Below are positions 35,502 to 46,176 of a DNA stretch of 64,000 bases, one piece after another (positions within the stretch are counted from its first letter, which is position 1; every line of letters starts with the position of its first letter). The stretch spans positions 1-64,000 of the forward strand of contig NZ_BMQP01000009.1 in NCBI RefSeq assembly GCF_014648175.1, given 5' to 3'. Below the pieces are notes generated by a model. It saw nothing but the letters and a program-made list of their open reading frames with translations, was not told the origin of the DNA and made no database searches. Position numbers and translations under genes: made by a program. This DNA comes from Planobispora rosea. Lineage in GTDB: Bacteria; Actinomycetota; Actinomycetes; Streptosporangiales; Streptosporangiaceae.

Positions 35502-36098
35502 TCAGGAGTACGCCGCCGCCAGCCGGTCGGCCAGGACGGCGGCGTACGGGCCGTCCAGCGCCGCGCCGGTGAACAGTGCGCGGTACCACAGCGGCGCGAA
35601 GAAGTCGTCGAGGGCGGTGTCGATGTCCGCGTCCGCGCGGAGCTCGCCCCGCTCGCGGGCGCGCTCGAAGATCTCTCCGGCGGCGGCGCGGCGACCGCCC
35701 AGGAAGTCCTCCCGGAAGGCCCTGGCCAGCTCGGGGTCGTCGAAGCTCGCCGCCACCAGCCCGGCGACGGTGCGGGCGGTGGCGGTCTCGGTGAGCAGGC
35801 CGACGAAGTCGCGCGCGTACCGTTCGAGGTCCTCGCGGAGCGAACCGGTGTCCGGAACCGTGAGCCGGTCGGCCGCCACGGCGAGGTACGCCTCGATGGC
35901 CAGGGCGCCCTTGGACGGCCACCAGCGGTAGATCGTCCGCTTGCTCACTCCCGCCCGGGCGGCCACGGTGTCGAGGCTGAGCCTGAGATATCCGTCCCGC
36001 TCCAGCAGCTCGGCGGTCACGTCCAGGATCGCCGACCAGGACTCGCGGCTGCGCGGCCGGCCCGGTCCACGCGGCTCGGCGCCTGCGGCTGCGGACAT
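35502..36098 (-). CDS. TetR-family transcriptional regulator
   Basis: A 198-residue repressor. The N-terminal HTH reads ILDVTAELLERDGYLRLSL, then TVAARAGVSKRTIYRWWPSK. The C-terminal domain looks like TetR_C_11/AcrR-like ligand domains (FDDPELARAFREDFL). It is first in line before the membrane protein and hydrolase genes, which are probably its targets through the inverted repeat at 35405. Start ATG 36098; GTG 36104 is possible. Confidence 0.88.
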   Translation of the reverse strand: MSAAAGAEPRGPGRPRSRESWSAILDVTAELLERDGYLRLSLDTVAARAGVSKRTIYRWWPSKGALAIEAYLAVAADRLTVPDTGSLREDLERYARDFVGLLTETATARTVAGLVAASFDDPELARAFREDFLGGRRAAAGEIFERARERGELRADADIDTALDDFFAPLWYRALFTGAALDGPYAAVLADRLAAAYS

Positions 36099-36199
36099 CC
36101 ACACCCCCGGTGACGCGGTGAACAGGCCCTGACGAACCTATCAAGTCGGGTGACGCGCGACGGCCGCCGTGCCGAGGCCCGCTCCCCGCCGCCCTCGTG

Positions 36200-37285
36200 T
36201 CAGCGGACGTCGACGTAGTCGACGCCGCTCCTGGTGGGCAGGCGCCGGGAGTCCCCGGCGTAGACGACCTGCCAGGAGCCGTCCCCGCTCGCCTTGAACG
36301 TCTTGCGGAACGTGCCGTTGGCGGCGGTCGTGGCGGTGCCCGCGGTCTTCCAGGCCGACGACCCGCGGGGCTTGAACCGGACGGTGACCCGCTGCCCGGC
36401 GGCGGCCTTGCGGGTGCCGGAGACGTACTGGCTCAGCGTGCCGACGATCTTCAGGCTCCGGCCGCGCCGGACCGGCTCCCGTACGGTGTTGACGAAGGAG
36501 ACGCGCGTGGCGGTCTTGGACGTGCTCCCGGCGGGCACGGAGCCGCCGCCCTGACCGGTGGCCAGCTGCTTGAGCTGCTCGTAGGTGCCGTTGAAGAGGT
36601 TCTGGTCGCCGGGGAAGGTGCCGGAGCTGGCGTACTGCCAGATGGCGTGCCGGGTCCAGCCCGACGGGAGGGTGCCCACGGAGGAGGAGTACCGGGCCAG
36701 CCAGAGCGGGTGGTCACCGAAGGCGGCGCTGCCGCCGGTGCAGGTCTGCCACCAGTGGGTGTTGGTGTAGACGGTGGGCCGCCTGCCGGTGAGCTGCAGG
36801 TAGCGGTCGCTGAAGTCGCGGATCCAGGCGGTCATCTGGGCGGGGGAGAGCCCGTAGCACGTGTTGAGGCCGTTGGAGGAGCTGTACGGGTTGAACTCGA
36901 TGTCGAGCGCGCCCGGCAGGGTCCAGCCGTCGGCGGTCCAGCCGCCGCCGTTGCGGACGAAGTACTCGGCCTGGGCGGCGCCGGAGGACTTGTGCGGGAG
37001 CGCGAAGTGGTAGGCGCCCCGGATCAGCCCGGCCTGCCGGGATCCGCCGTACTGCGCGGCGAAGTAGGGGTTGCGGTAGGTCGTCGACTCGGTGGCCTTG
37101 ACGTAGGCGAACCGGCCGCCCGCGCGGTACACCGACGGCCAGGACACGTTCGGCTGGTAGGAGCTGACGTCCAGTCCCTGCAGTCCTGTCGGCGCGGACG
37201 CCGCCAGCGCGGGGCCGGGGACCGCCACGGACGCGGCAGAGGCGATCATCACGCCACCGAGGAGAAGTCCTGACAGTCGTTTCAT
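36200..37285 (-). CDS. secreted GH25 lysozyme (muramidase)
   Basis: A 361-residue exported enzyme with a signal peptide (LSGLLLGGVMIASAASVAVP). The GH25 domain (about 35-245) has catalytic residues in GLDVSSYQ and ALDIEFNPY, with the substrate groove WIRDFSDRYLQLTGRRPTVY. It is followed by a beta-sandwich C-terminal domain (VRRGRSLKIVGTLSQYVSGT, TVRFKPRGSSAWKT), probably for wall binding. It cleaves the N-acetylmuramic acid beta-1,4 bond of peptidoglycan. Start 37285 is chosen; 37294 lacks spacing from its GAGGG. Confidence 0.93.
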   Translation of the reverse strand: MKRLSGLLLGGVMIASAASVAVPGPALAASAPTGLQGLDVSSYQPNVSWPSVYRAGGRFAYVKATESTTYRNPYFAAQYGGSRQAGLIRGAYHFALPHKSSGAAQAEYFVRNGGGWTADGWTLPGALDIEFNPYSSSNGLNTCYGLSPAQMTAWIRDFSDRYLQLTGRRPTVYTNTHWWQTCTGGSAAFGDHPLWLARYSSSVGTLPSGWTRHAIWQYASSGTFPGDQNLFNGTYEQLKQLATGQGGGSVPAGSTSKTATRVSFVNTVREPVRRGRSLKIVGTLSQYVSGTRKAAAGQRVTVRFKPRGSSAWKTAGTATTAANGTFRKTFKASGDGSWQVVYAGDSRRLPTRSGVDYVDVR

Positions 37286-37440
37286 TCGCCCCATCCCTCG
37301 CAGGACGCCCTGCGGCGTCGGCCTTTCTCCTCCCGATCGGCCGATCCGGGGTTCGCATGAGGGATGAGAGGTCAGCGGGGATGTGACTCGGAGCACACGG
37401 GAGAAGACTCGGAGTGTGCGGATGTCCGAGGCGGCGAGAG

Positions 37441-37495
37441 GTCAGGGGAGGGGGCGGGGGAGGGTCAGGAGAGGGGGCGGGGGAGGGTCAGGGGG
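37441..37495. repeat. 23-bp G-rich direct repeats at an operon end
   Basis: About 2.4 copies of a unit starting GTCAGGGGAGGGGGCGGGGG, overlapping the stop codon of the CMD-family gene. The plus strand has runs of four to five G with quadruplex potential. It may halt transcription or simply be a slippage product. Confidence 0.75.
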
Positions 37496-37853
37496 TGCCC
37501 CGCTCGTGCTTGGCGATCAGTTCGTCGATCTGGACGCTCAGCCGGGCGCCGAGGGGCCAGCCGATGTAGTGGGTGAGGAAGACGGCGATCTCGCGGAGCT
37601 CGTCGGGGGAGAGTTCGGCGTTGGCCAGGGCGGCCGGGATCTGGATGTCGAGGACGTCGTTGAGCCCCTGCCCGGCCAGCATGCCGATGAGCAGCAGCCG
37701 CCGGTCGCGCATCGACAGGCCGGGGCGGGTCCAGATCTCCGCGAAGAGATGGTCCACGGTGATGCGGAAGAAGTCGCCGGGGGCGTCGCCGATCTCCCAG
37801 CCGTACACCTGGCGCATCATCTCCAGGCCGCGCTCGCGCCGGTCGTCACTCAC
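37488..37853 (-). CDS. carboxymuconolactone decarboxylase (CMD) family protein
   Basis: A 121-residue CMD-fold protein (RDRRLLLIGMLAGQGLNDVL, then ALANAELSPDELREIAVFLT). The AhpD-type CxxC is absent, so a peroxidase role is unlikely. It is the last of four coupled genes; its GTG start overlaps the previous stop (GTGA). It corresponds in order and type to Rv0771 in M. tuberculosis. Confidence 0.85.
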   Translation of the reverse strand: MSDDRRERGLEMMRQVYGWEIGDAPGDFFRITVDHLFAEIWTRPGLSMRDRRLLLIGMLAGQGLNDVLDIQIPAALANAELSPDELREIAVFLTHYIGWPLGARLSVQIDELIAKHERGTP

Positions 37854-38809
37854 CGTGCCTCCTTGGGGAGTTTCGAGGGGGAGGTCCGCGGGGGGAGCCC
37901 GAGTCCCTCGGCGAGGCGGTCGAGCGCGAGCCGGGCCAAGGGCGTGTCGACGCCGTGCCCGGCGGCCAGGTCGAGGGCGAGGGACAGGTCCTTCTCGCCG
38001 AGCGCCAGCACGTTCTCCATGATCTCGTAGAGCGGGTCGCCGGGATCGAGGGGCGCGGTGGTGGAGCGGAGCATGATCGATCCGGGTCCGCCGGTGACGG
38101 CGTCGGAGTGCCGGACCACCCGGGCGAGCCGGCGCAGCGGGACCCCGGCCGCCTCCGCCAGCCGCTGCGCCTCGGCCACGGCGGCGAAGGCGGTGAAGTG
38201 CAGCAGGTTGCGGGCGAGTTTGGCCCGGGTGCCCGCGCCGACCGGCCCCATGTGCAGGACGAGGTCGGCCCAGGCCCCGAAGGGCTCCCGGCAGCGGGCG
38301 AAGGCGTCCTCGGTCCCGCCGACCATGACCGCGAGGGTGCCCGCCTGGGCGCCCATGAAGCCGCCGCTGACGGGCGCGTCCACGACGTCGATCCGGTACG
38401 GCAGCGCCCGCTCGGCGAGCCGTGCCGCGGTCCCGGCGTGGATGGTGGAGTGGATCGCGACGACCGTGCCGGGGGCCGCCGCGGGAAGGATCCCGGCCAT
38501 GACCTCGTCCACCTGGGCGTCGTCACGGACCATGATCGAGATGATCCGGCAGGCGACGGCGACCTCGGCGGGGCTCGCCGCGGCCCGGGCGCCCCTGTCC
38601 ACCAGCGGGGCCATGGCCTCCGGGCGGGTGTCGTACACGACGAGGCCGCACCCGGCCAGGTGCGCCGCCATGGGGGCGCCCATCTGTCCCAGCCCGATGA
38701 AGCCGTACGGCCCCGCCGGCTCGCGGGGTTCCGACGGCTCGTGTTGTCCCGCCGCCTCGCGCGGCAGGGGTGGTACGGGTGGCGTGGGCGGTGCGGGTGG
38801 CGTGGTCAC
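37850..38809 (-). CDS. NAD(P)-binding beta-hydroxyacid dehydrogenase (3-hydroxyisobutyrate dehydrogenase family)
   Basis: A 319-residue enzyme. A Pro-rich N-terminus precedes the Rossmann motif GFIGLGQMGAPMAAHL, followed by the substrate-binding loop DAPVSGGFMGAQAGTLAVMV and the catalytic Lys segment GAGTRAKLARNLLHF. The family oxidises beta-hydroxyacids with NAD(P). GTG start overlapping the SDR stop. Counterpart of Rv0770 in the mycobacterial locus. Confidence 0.9.
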   Translation of the reverse strand: MTTPPAPPTPPVPPLPREAAGQHEPSEPREPAGPYGFIGLGQMGAPMAAHLAGCGLVVYDTRPEAMAPLVDRGARAAASPAEVAVACRIISIMVRDDAQVDEVMAGILPAAAPGTVVAIHSTIHAGTAARLAERALPYRIDVVDAPVSGGFMGAQAGTLAVMVGGTEDAFARCREPFGAWADLVLHMGPVGAGTRAKLARNLLHFTAFAAVAEAQRLAEAAGVPLRRLARVVRHSDAVTGGPGSIMLRSTTAPLDPGDPLYEIMENVLALGEKDLSLALDLAAGHGVDTPLARLALDRLAEGLGLPPRTSPSKLPKEAR

Positions 38810-39591
38810 GAGCGGAACACCTCGCCGCCGTCGACGTTGAAGATCTGCCCGGTGACCCAGGCGGCCTCGTCCGAGAGCAGGAACAGGCACATGCCGACCA
38901 GGTCCTGCGGGGTGCCCACCCGCTTGATCGCCAGCTTGTCGCGCACGATCTTCCGGACCATGCCCTCGGGCACGACCGCGCGGTTGGCCTCGGTGTCGAT
39001 CGGGCCGGGCGCGATCGCGTTGACCCGGATGCCCATCCCGCCCAGCTCGTGGGCGAGCTGCTGGGTGATGGCGTTGACCCCGGCCTTGGCCAGACCGTAG
39101 AAGCCGGAGTACTGCCAGGCCGCGGTGGACGACTGGTTGACGATCGCCCCGCCGCCGCGCTCCTCCATGTACGGCCGGACGGCGCGGGCGCACAGCAGCG
39201 CGCCGTCCATGTTCACCGCCATGAACCGCCTGTAGTAGTCCCAGTCCACGGTGAACAGGAAGTCCAGCCGCATGCCGCCGAAGATCGCCGCGTTGTTGAC
39301 CAGGTGATCGACGCCGCCGAAACGGTCGGCCGCCGATGCGGCCATCGCCTGGACCGACGCGGGGTCGGACACGTCGGTGCGGACGTACAGCCCCTTGATC
39401 TCCTCGGCGACGGCCGCGCCCTTCTCACTGACGTCGGCGACCACGACGCTCGCGCCCTCGGCGGCCAGCGCCCGCGCGTACGCCTCGCCGATGCCCTGCG
39501 CGGCGCCGGTGACGATCGCGACCTTGTTCTCGAAGCGACCTCCGAAGCGACCCCCGAAGCGGCCCCCGGAACGGTCCTCGGAGTGGCTCAT
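38806..39591 (-). CDS. short-chain dehydrogenase/reductase
   Basis: A 261-residue classical SDR. It has the cofactor loop VTGAAQGIG, acidic VVVADVS (NAD preference), NNAAIFGG, catalytic Ser in VNQSSTAAW and YGLAKAGV (YxxxK). The N-terminus carries three GGRF repeats. It is coupled on both sides (ATGA with the aldehyde dehydrogenase gene). Counterpart of Rv0769. Confidence 0.92.
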   Translation of the reverse strand: MSHSEDRSGGRFGGRFGGRFENKVAIVTGAAQGIGEAYARALAAEGASVVVADVSEKGAAVAEEIKGLYVRTDVSDPASVQAMAASAADRFGGVDHLVNNAAIFGGMRLDFLFTVDWDYYRRFMAVNMDGALLCARAVRPYMEERGGGAIVNQSSTAAWQYSGFYGLAKAGVNAITQQLAHELGGMGIRVNAIAPGPIDTEANRAVVPEGMVRKIVRDKLAIKRVGTPQDLVGMCLFLLSDEAAWVTGQIFNVDGGEVFRS

Positions 39592-41084
39592 CCGACTCCC
39601 TCCCCGGTCCGCGCGATCTCGGCGATCGCCTTGGTCTCCAGATACTCCTCGAATCCGGCCACGCCCATCTCCCGGCCGATCCCCGACTGCTTGTAGCCGC
39701 CGAACGGCACGTCCGCGCCGTACCAGACACCGCCGTTGACGCTGACGGTCCCGGTCCGCAGCCGCCGGGCCGCCGCCCGCGCCCGATCCGGGTCGCCGCC
39801 GTGCACCGCGCCCGAGAGCCCGTACGGAGAGTCGTTCGCGATCCGCACGGCGTCGTCGTCACCGTCGTGCGGCATGATCACCAGTACCGGGCCGAAGATC
39901 TCCTCCCGCGCGGCGCGGGCGGTGTTGTCCAGCCCGGTGACGAGGGTCGGCTCGATCCAGAAGCCCTTGGCCCGCCCCTCGGGCCGCCCGCCCCCGGTCG
40001 CGAACGCGCCTCCCTCGGCGCGCGCGAGGTCCAGGTAGCCCTCGATCCGGTCGCGCTGCCGGGCGGAGATGACCGGCCCGCAGACCGTGCGGTCGTCGCG
40101 CGGGTCCCCGGTGCCCAGCTTCGCCATCGTCGTGGCGGTCATCTCCACGGCCTCGTCGTGGCGGGCGCGGGGGACGAGCAGCCGGGTGGTGATCGCGCAG
40201 CCCTGCCCGGCGTGGGTGATCCCGGCGAACGCGGCGTGGGAACAGGCGGCGCGCAGGTCGGCGTCGTCGAGCACGATGAAGGCCGACTTGCCGCCCAGCT
40301 CCAGGAAGACCCTCTTGACCGTCTCCGCGGCGTCGCGCATGACGGCCCGCCCGGTCGCCGTGGACCCGGTGAAGGAGACCAGATCGACCCGCGGGTCGGT
40401 GGAGAGCATCGCGCCGAGGGCGTGGTCGGCGCCGGTGACGACGTTGACGACGCCGGGCGGGATGTCGGTCTCCTCCGCGATGACCACGCCGAGCGCCGCC
40501 GCGCACCAGGGCGTTTCGGGGGCGGGCTTGAGCACGACCGTGTTCCCCGCGGCGAGCGCCGGGCCGAGCTTGGCCAGGTTGATCTGGTGCGGGAAGTTCC
40601 ACGGGGTGACCGCCCCGACCACGCCGGCCGGCTCGCGGACCACGCGGCGGTCGCTGGTCATGCCCATGGGGGAGGCCCGGCCGAGGTCGTGCTCCCATTC
40701 GTAGCGCTCGGCCAGGTCGGCGAACCAGGTCAGGTCGGCGACGGGGGCGTCGAGCTGCGCGCCGTACGTCAGGAACCGCGGGGCGCCCACCTCGGCGACG
40801 GTGAGTTCGCGCAGCTCGTCGGAGTGGCGGGTGAGCGCCTCGGAGAGCTGGCGCAGGCAGTGCGCCCGCAGGCCGGGGTCGGTGGCCCAGCCGGAGGTGT
40901 CGAAGGCGCGGCGGGCGGCGGCGATCGCGCGGTCCATCTCTTCGGGGACGGCGTCGGCGGCCTCGCCCAGGACCTCCTCGGTCGCCGGGTTGACGGTCTC
41001 GAAGCGGCGGGAGCCGGGGACCAGCTCGCCGTCGATCAGGAGGGGTGAAGAACTGCCGAGCAAGCGATCGGTTGTTCTGGACAC
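39588..41084 (-). CDS. aldehyde dehydrogenase
   Basis: A 498-residue NAD(P)-dependent ALDH. It shows VTPWNFPHQINLAKLGPAL, the cofactor site SFTGSTATGR, the general base in FLELGGKS, the catalytic Cys in HAGQGCAITTR, and EEIFGPVLVI. It oxidises aldehydes to acids. First gene of a four-gene coupled operon. The GTG start at 41084 lies inside the palindromic operator and has no Shine-Dalgarno sequence, so a leaderless, tightly repressed transcript is likely. Counterpart of Rv0768 (aldA). Confidence 0.93.
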   Translation of the reverse strand: MSRTTDRLLGSSSPLLIDGELVPGSRRFETVNPATEEVLGEAADAVPEEMDRAIAAARRAFDTSGWATDPGLRAHCLRQLSEALTRHSDELRELTVAEVGAPRFLTYGAQLDAPVADLTWFADLAERYEWEHDLGRASPMGMTSDRRVVREPAGVVGAVTPWNFPHQINLAKLGPALAAGNTVVLKPAPETPWCAAALGVVIAEETDIPPGVVNVVTGADHALGAMLSTDPRVDLVSFTGSTATGRAVMRDAAETVKRVFLELGGKSAFIVLDDADLRAACSHAAFAGITHAGQGCAITTRLLVPRARHDEAVEMTATTMAKLGTGDPRDDRTVCGPVISARQRDRIEGYLDLARAEGGAFATGGGRPEGRAKGFWIEPTLVTGLDNTARAAREEIFGPVLVIMPHDGDDDAVRIANDSPYGLSGAVHGGDPDRARAAARRLRTGTVSVNGGVWYGADVPFGGYKQSGIGREMGVAGFEEYLETKAIAEIARTGEGVG

Positions 41085-41092
41085 ATGTCCAG
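41077..41092. promoter_or_regulatory. palindromic TetR operator 1
   Basis: CTGGACACATGTCCAG, perfect 7-bp arms around CA. The minus-strand context TGAACT-N3-GTCTGGACATGTGTCC recurs at the tetR start (46810-46825). It covers the aldehyde dehydrogenase start codon and lies 16 bp before the plus-strand gene at 41108. Confidence 0.8.
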
Positions 41093-41107
41093 ACTACAGT
41101 TCACCCC

Positions 41108-41779
41108 ATGACGGAACGCAAGGACTATTCCGGAGAATTCGATCCAGGCTTCCGCTTCGAGGACCTGTCGAAAGAGGCCCTGGTCCGTCTCGTACGGGAG
41201 TACGGCCTGATCGTCCACCTGCTCGACCGCGCGGCCCTGACCGCGGTCGGTCTGCGGTACGGGCAGAAGGTGGTAGAGGAGATCGCCATCGAGGAGTGGC
41301 GCGGGGCCAGCCCGGTCTACACCGACCGGATCCGCGAGATCATGAAGATCGAGGGGAACGGGGTCTCGGCGATCTTCAAGTGCCTCCAGCTCGACCCCGG
41401 CTTCGCCCAGCACTACATGGACGTGGAGTACGAGCTCGTCTCCGAGACCCGCGGCTTCTTCCAGCTCCGCTCCTGCGGGGCGCTGCTGGACGTCGAGCCC
41501 TTCGGGGAGCGCTCCATCCGGGGCATGTGCCACCACATCGAGGACGGCACCTTCGACTGGACCGCCCAGGCGGTCAACCCGCGCGCCCGCATCCGACCGG
41601 TCCACCGCCCGCCCCGGGAGCCGGCCGGGCGGGTCCCGCACTGCCGCTGGGAGGTCGTCATCGACGAGGAGACCGAGCCGGTCGGGGAAGCCGAGATCAC
41701 CCGGATGACCCGGGGCACCACGGCCGCCCGCTTCCGCTACCCGCCGATGCGCGACGGCACCCCGCACATCCCGGCCTGA
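41108..41779 (+). CDS. hypothetical protein within the CYP51 cluster
   Basis: A 223-residue soluble protein of unrecognised function. It has an N-terminal helical part (FEDLSKEALVRLVREYG, LRYGQKVVEEIAIEEW) and a C-terminal part with RGMCHHIEDGTFDW and several Cys/His (CHH). The helical pattern recalls DUF6125-type proteins. It is the only plus-strand gene in the cluster and is divergent from the aldehyde dehydrogenase gene across operator 1, so it is probably co-regulated. Confidence 0.65.
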   Translation: MTERKDYSGEFDPGFRFEDLSKEALVRLVREYGLIVHLLDRAALTAVGLRYGQKVVEEIAIEEWRGASPVYTDRIREIMKIEGNGVSAIFKCLQLDPGFAQHYMDVEYELVSETRGFFQLRSCGALLDVEPFGERSIRGMCHHIEDGTFDWTAQAVNPRARIRPVHRPPREPAGRVPHCRWEVVIDEETEPVGEAEITRMTRGTTAARFRYPPMRDGTPHIPA

Positions 41780-41821
41780 CCGTACGCCCGCGCCGCCGTA
41801 CAGCCCGTGCGGGCCCGCAGG

Positions 41822-42373
41822 TCACCAGATGGGGACCGGAGTCTCGCCACGCCGGTAGTAACCGGGGATCGGCCGGCCCGAGGCGGCCCTGTCGAGGCGG
41901 CGCTTCATGCCGTCCGACAGGACACCGGCCTTCATCATCTCCACGAACAGCGCGGTGACGTTCCCCAGGTCGAACCAGTCGCGCTGCCAGGACCACCGGA
42001 AGCCGCCGCCGTACCGGAACCAGCTGCCCCCGATGCCCGCCACCTCGTAGGCGCTCCCGTCCGGGCGCCTGGCGTCGGCGATCTGCTTCCAGAAGCCGAC
42101 CACCTCGCCGTTGCGCTCGTCGACGACGATGCTCTGGTACGGGTACGACCAGCCGTCCAGGCCACCCATCTCCGAGCCGAGGGCCAGGTCGCGGATCTCG
42201 TCGCGGCCCACCGCCATGAAGTCCTGGCTGGGACCGACGTTCCATCCGTAGGTCGCGTCCTCGGTGTAGAGCTCGGCCAGCGGGCGCCAGTCGCCCGCCT
42301 CCTCGCAACGCCGGTTGGCCTCCAGCCACCGGTTCACCATCTCGTCCAGCTCGTCGCGGTCGAAAGCGGGCAC
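41822..42373 (-). CDS. SnoaL-like / NTF2-fold protein
   Basis: A 183-residue NTF2-like protein (DELDEMVNRWLEANRRCEEA, LAELYTEDATYGWNVGP, GFWKQIADARRPDGSAYEV). This fold includes ketosteroid isomerases, polyketide cyclases and limonene-epoxide hydrolases. Catalytic residues cannot be assigned. It lies 73 bp after the ferredoxin gene in the same direction. Comparable to Rv0760c, a steroid-isomerase-like protein in the mycobacterial locus. Confidence 0.78.
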   Translation of the reverse strand: MPAFDRDELDEMVNRWLEANRRCEEAGDWRPLAELYTEDATYGWNVGPSQDFMAVGRDEIRDLALGSEMGGLDGWSYPYQSIVVDERNGEVVGFWKQIADARRPDGSAYEVAGIGGSWFRYGGGFRWSWQRDWFDLGNVTALFVEMMKAGVLSDGMKRRLDRAASGRPIPGYYRRGETPVPIW

Positions 42374-42446
42374 GGTATCTCCTCTCCACGGGCTCGGAGT
42401 ACGGGGTCAGAGTTCGGGGTCAGAGTTCGGGGGCAACGGTTCGGGC

Positions 42447-44018
<1,572 letters not shown>

Positions 44019-44022
<4 letters not shown>

Positions 44023-44849
44023 CCCTCCCCCTCCCCCTCCCCACCGGAGACGGCTGCGGGTTCCGCGGCGGCGGGTCTCGTGACGGCCGCCTCCGGCTGG
44101 ACCTCGACGAGCGTCAGGTGGGTGCCGCGCGGCGTCGCGACGACGGCGGCGATCACCGCGGCGACGTCGTCGGGCCGCAGGAAGTACGGATGACGGGCGA
44201 GCCCCCAGCGCACCCACTCCTGAAGGACCTCCCCGGTCGTCTCGGCGTCCCAGCCCATGCCCATGCCGGTCATGGTCGGGCCGGGACGGACGACCGAGGC
44301 CCGGACCCCGGTGCCCTCCAGCTCCATCTGCAGGGCCCTGGCCATGCCCTCCACGCCGTTCTTGGCCGCGACGTACGCCCCCATGCGGGTACGCGGAGCC
44401 CGGACGACGTCGGAGGAGACGAGGACGACGTCACCCCGGGCACGCGCGACCATGCCGGGCACGACGTGCGAGACGAGACGGTGCGCCCCCACGAGGTGGA
44501 CCTGGAGTTGCGCGGCGAAGTCCTCGGAGTCCAGCTCGTGGACACGTTCGGCGCCGAGGTCCCCGGCCCCCGAGACGACGATCTCGGGGTCGCCGAGCGC
44601 GGAGGCGGCGGCCGAGACGAAGCGCGCGACCGAGCCGGAGTCGGAGACGTCCAGCGGGTGGGCGAGGGCCTCGCCGCCGTCCTTGCGGATGGTCTCGGCG
44701 AGTTCCTCGCACCGGTCCGCCCGGCGCGCGCCGAGGGCGACCGGGTGGCCTGCGGCGGCCAGCAGGACGGCGGTGGCGGCGCCGATCCCGGAGGACGCCC
44801 CGGCGATCAACGCGGGGCGGCGGTGCGGATGGGGTTCGAATCGGGGCAT
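44019..44849 (-). CDS. short-chain dehydrogenase/reductase
   Basis: A 276-residue SDR: ALIAGASSGIGAATAVLL (cofactor loop), basic GARRADR (NADP preference), VSGAGDLG, catalytic Ser in VLVSSDVVR and YVAAKNGVEG (YxxxK). It ends in a Gly/Glu repeat tail. It sits between the two P450 genes and overlaps the cyp51 start. Counterpart of Rv0765c, so it probably acts on the P450 product. Confidence 0.9.
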
Positions 44850-44901
44850 GTGCGCGCTCTCCAGACACTGATGTGATTCACGGCGCGGTCCGGGGGGTGA
44901 A

Positions 44902-46176
44902 TCATGACGGGGTGCGGAGGGTGACGGAGACGGGCAGGGAGGCGAAGCCGCGGACGTTGACCGAGTGCACGCGGACGGCGTTGTCCTCGTCCACCTCGTA
45001 GTCCCGGACCCGCCGGACGAACTCGGTCAGCGCGACGCGCGCCTCCAGCCGCGCCAGGTTGGCGCCCAGGCAGAAGTGCCGCCCGCCGCCGAAGCTGATC
45101 ATCTGGGAGGTGTCGCGGTCGAGGTCGTAGGCGTCCGGGCCGGGGAAGACCCGGGGGTCGCGGTTGGCCGCGCCGACCAGCAGCAGCATGCGGTCTCCGG
45201 CCGGGACCGCATGGCCGTACAGCTCGATGTCCCGGGTGACGGTACGGGCGAGCATCTGGCTGGAGGCGTCGTAGCGGAGCGTCTCCTCCACCCAGTCACC
45301 GACCCGGGCCGGGTCCGCCATGGGCTTGGCCAGCTGGACGGGGTTGCGCCGGCCCCAGTGGAGCGCGTTGGCCAGCAGCTTGGTGGTGGTCTCGTTGCCC
45401 GCCACCACCATGAGGAAGAGGAAGGCGATGACCTCCTCCTCACTCAGCCGGTCGCGGCCCTCCCGGGCGGTCAGCAGCGCGGAGGGGAGGTCGGCGCCGG
45501 GGCTGCGGCGGCGCTCGGCGACGAGGTCCTGGTAGTAACCGACGAGGGTGAGGGAGGCCTCCATCCCGGCGGGCGGGACGTCGTTGAGCCCCTCCTCGCG
45601 GTGGACGACCAGGTCGGCCAGGCGCCGCAGCTCGTCCCGGTCGGCCTCGGGCACGCCCATCAGCTCGCAGACGACGTCCATCGGGAGCTTGCCCGCGACG
45701 TCGGCGACGAAGTCGAACTCTGCCTTCTCCAGGGCGGGATCGAGATGGAGGCGGGTCAGGCGCAGGATGTCGCCCTCCAGCTCGCGGACCCGGCGGGGGG
45801 TGAACCCCTTGGAGACCAGGGACCGCATCCGGGTGTGCTCGGGCGGGTCCATGCCGAGGAAGGACATCGTGCGGTGCGCGTGCGGACCCCAGGCGCTCGG
45901 ATCGAGGGAGACGCCGTTGGCGTTGGAGAAGCGCTCGTGGTCCCGGAAGGCGGCGGCCACGTCGGCGTGGCGCGACAGGGCCCAGAAACCGAGGGTCTCG
46001 TCGCGGTAGAGCGGAGCCTCCTCCCGCAGGCGCGCGTACGTCGGGTAGGGGTCTTCGTGGATCGCGTAGTCGTAGGGGTTGTAGGTGACCCGGTCGTGTG
46101 TGTCCCGCTCGTCCGTACTCCGGTCGTGCGCGTCCCGGTCGTGCGTGCTCTGGGGGGAGGGGTCCACGGCGGTCAC
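44902..46176 (-). CDS. cytochrome P450 (CYP123-like position)
   Basis: A 424-residue bacterial class I P450. It has DPPEHTRMRSLVSKGFTPRR (C-helix), the I-helix FLFLMVVAGNETTTKLLANA, ExxR in WVEETLRYDASSQ and the heme loop ISFGGGRHFCLGANLARLEA. The N-terminus holds a short DRDAHDR/DERDTHDR repeat. GTG start overlapping the tetR stop (GTGA). Its position next to tetR matches Rv0766c (CYP123). Redox partner: probably the ferredoxin at 42447. Confidence 0.9.
   Translation of the reverse strand: MTAVDPSPQSTHDRDAHDRSTDERDTHDRVTYNPYDYAIHEDPYPTYARLREEAPLYRDETLGFWALSRHADVAAAFRDHERFSNANGVSLDPSAWGPHAHRTMSFLGMDPPEHTRMRSLVSKGFTPRRVRELEGDILRLTRLHLDPALEKAEFDFVADVAGKLPMDVVCELMGVPEADRDELRRLADLVVHREEGLNDVPPAGMEASLTLVGYYQDLVAERRRSPGADLPSALLTAREGRDRLSEEEVIAFLFLMVVAGNETTTKLLANALHWGRRNPVQLAKPMADPARVGDWVEETLRYDASSQMLARTVTRDIELYGHAVPAGDRMLLLVGAANRDPRVFPGPDAYDLDRDTSQMISFGGGRHFCLGANLARLEARVALTEFVRRVRDYEVDEDNAVRVHSVNVRGFASLPVSVTLRTPS

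Noticed and set aside
37295..37480. riboswitch upstream of the GH25 lysozyme
   Set aside because: Actinomycete wall hydrolase genes often carry c-di-AMP riboswitches, but I could not trace the conserved core here.
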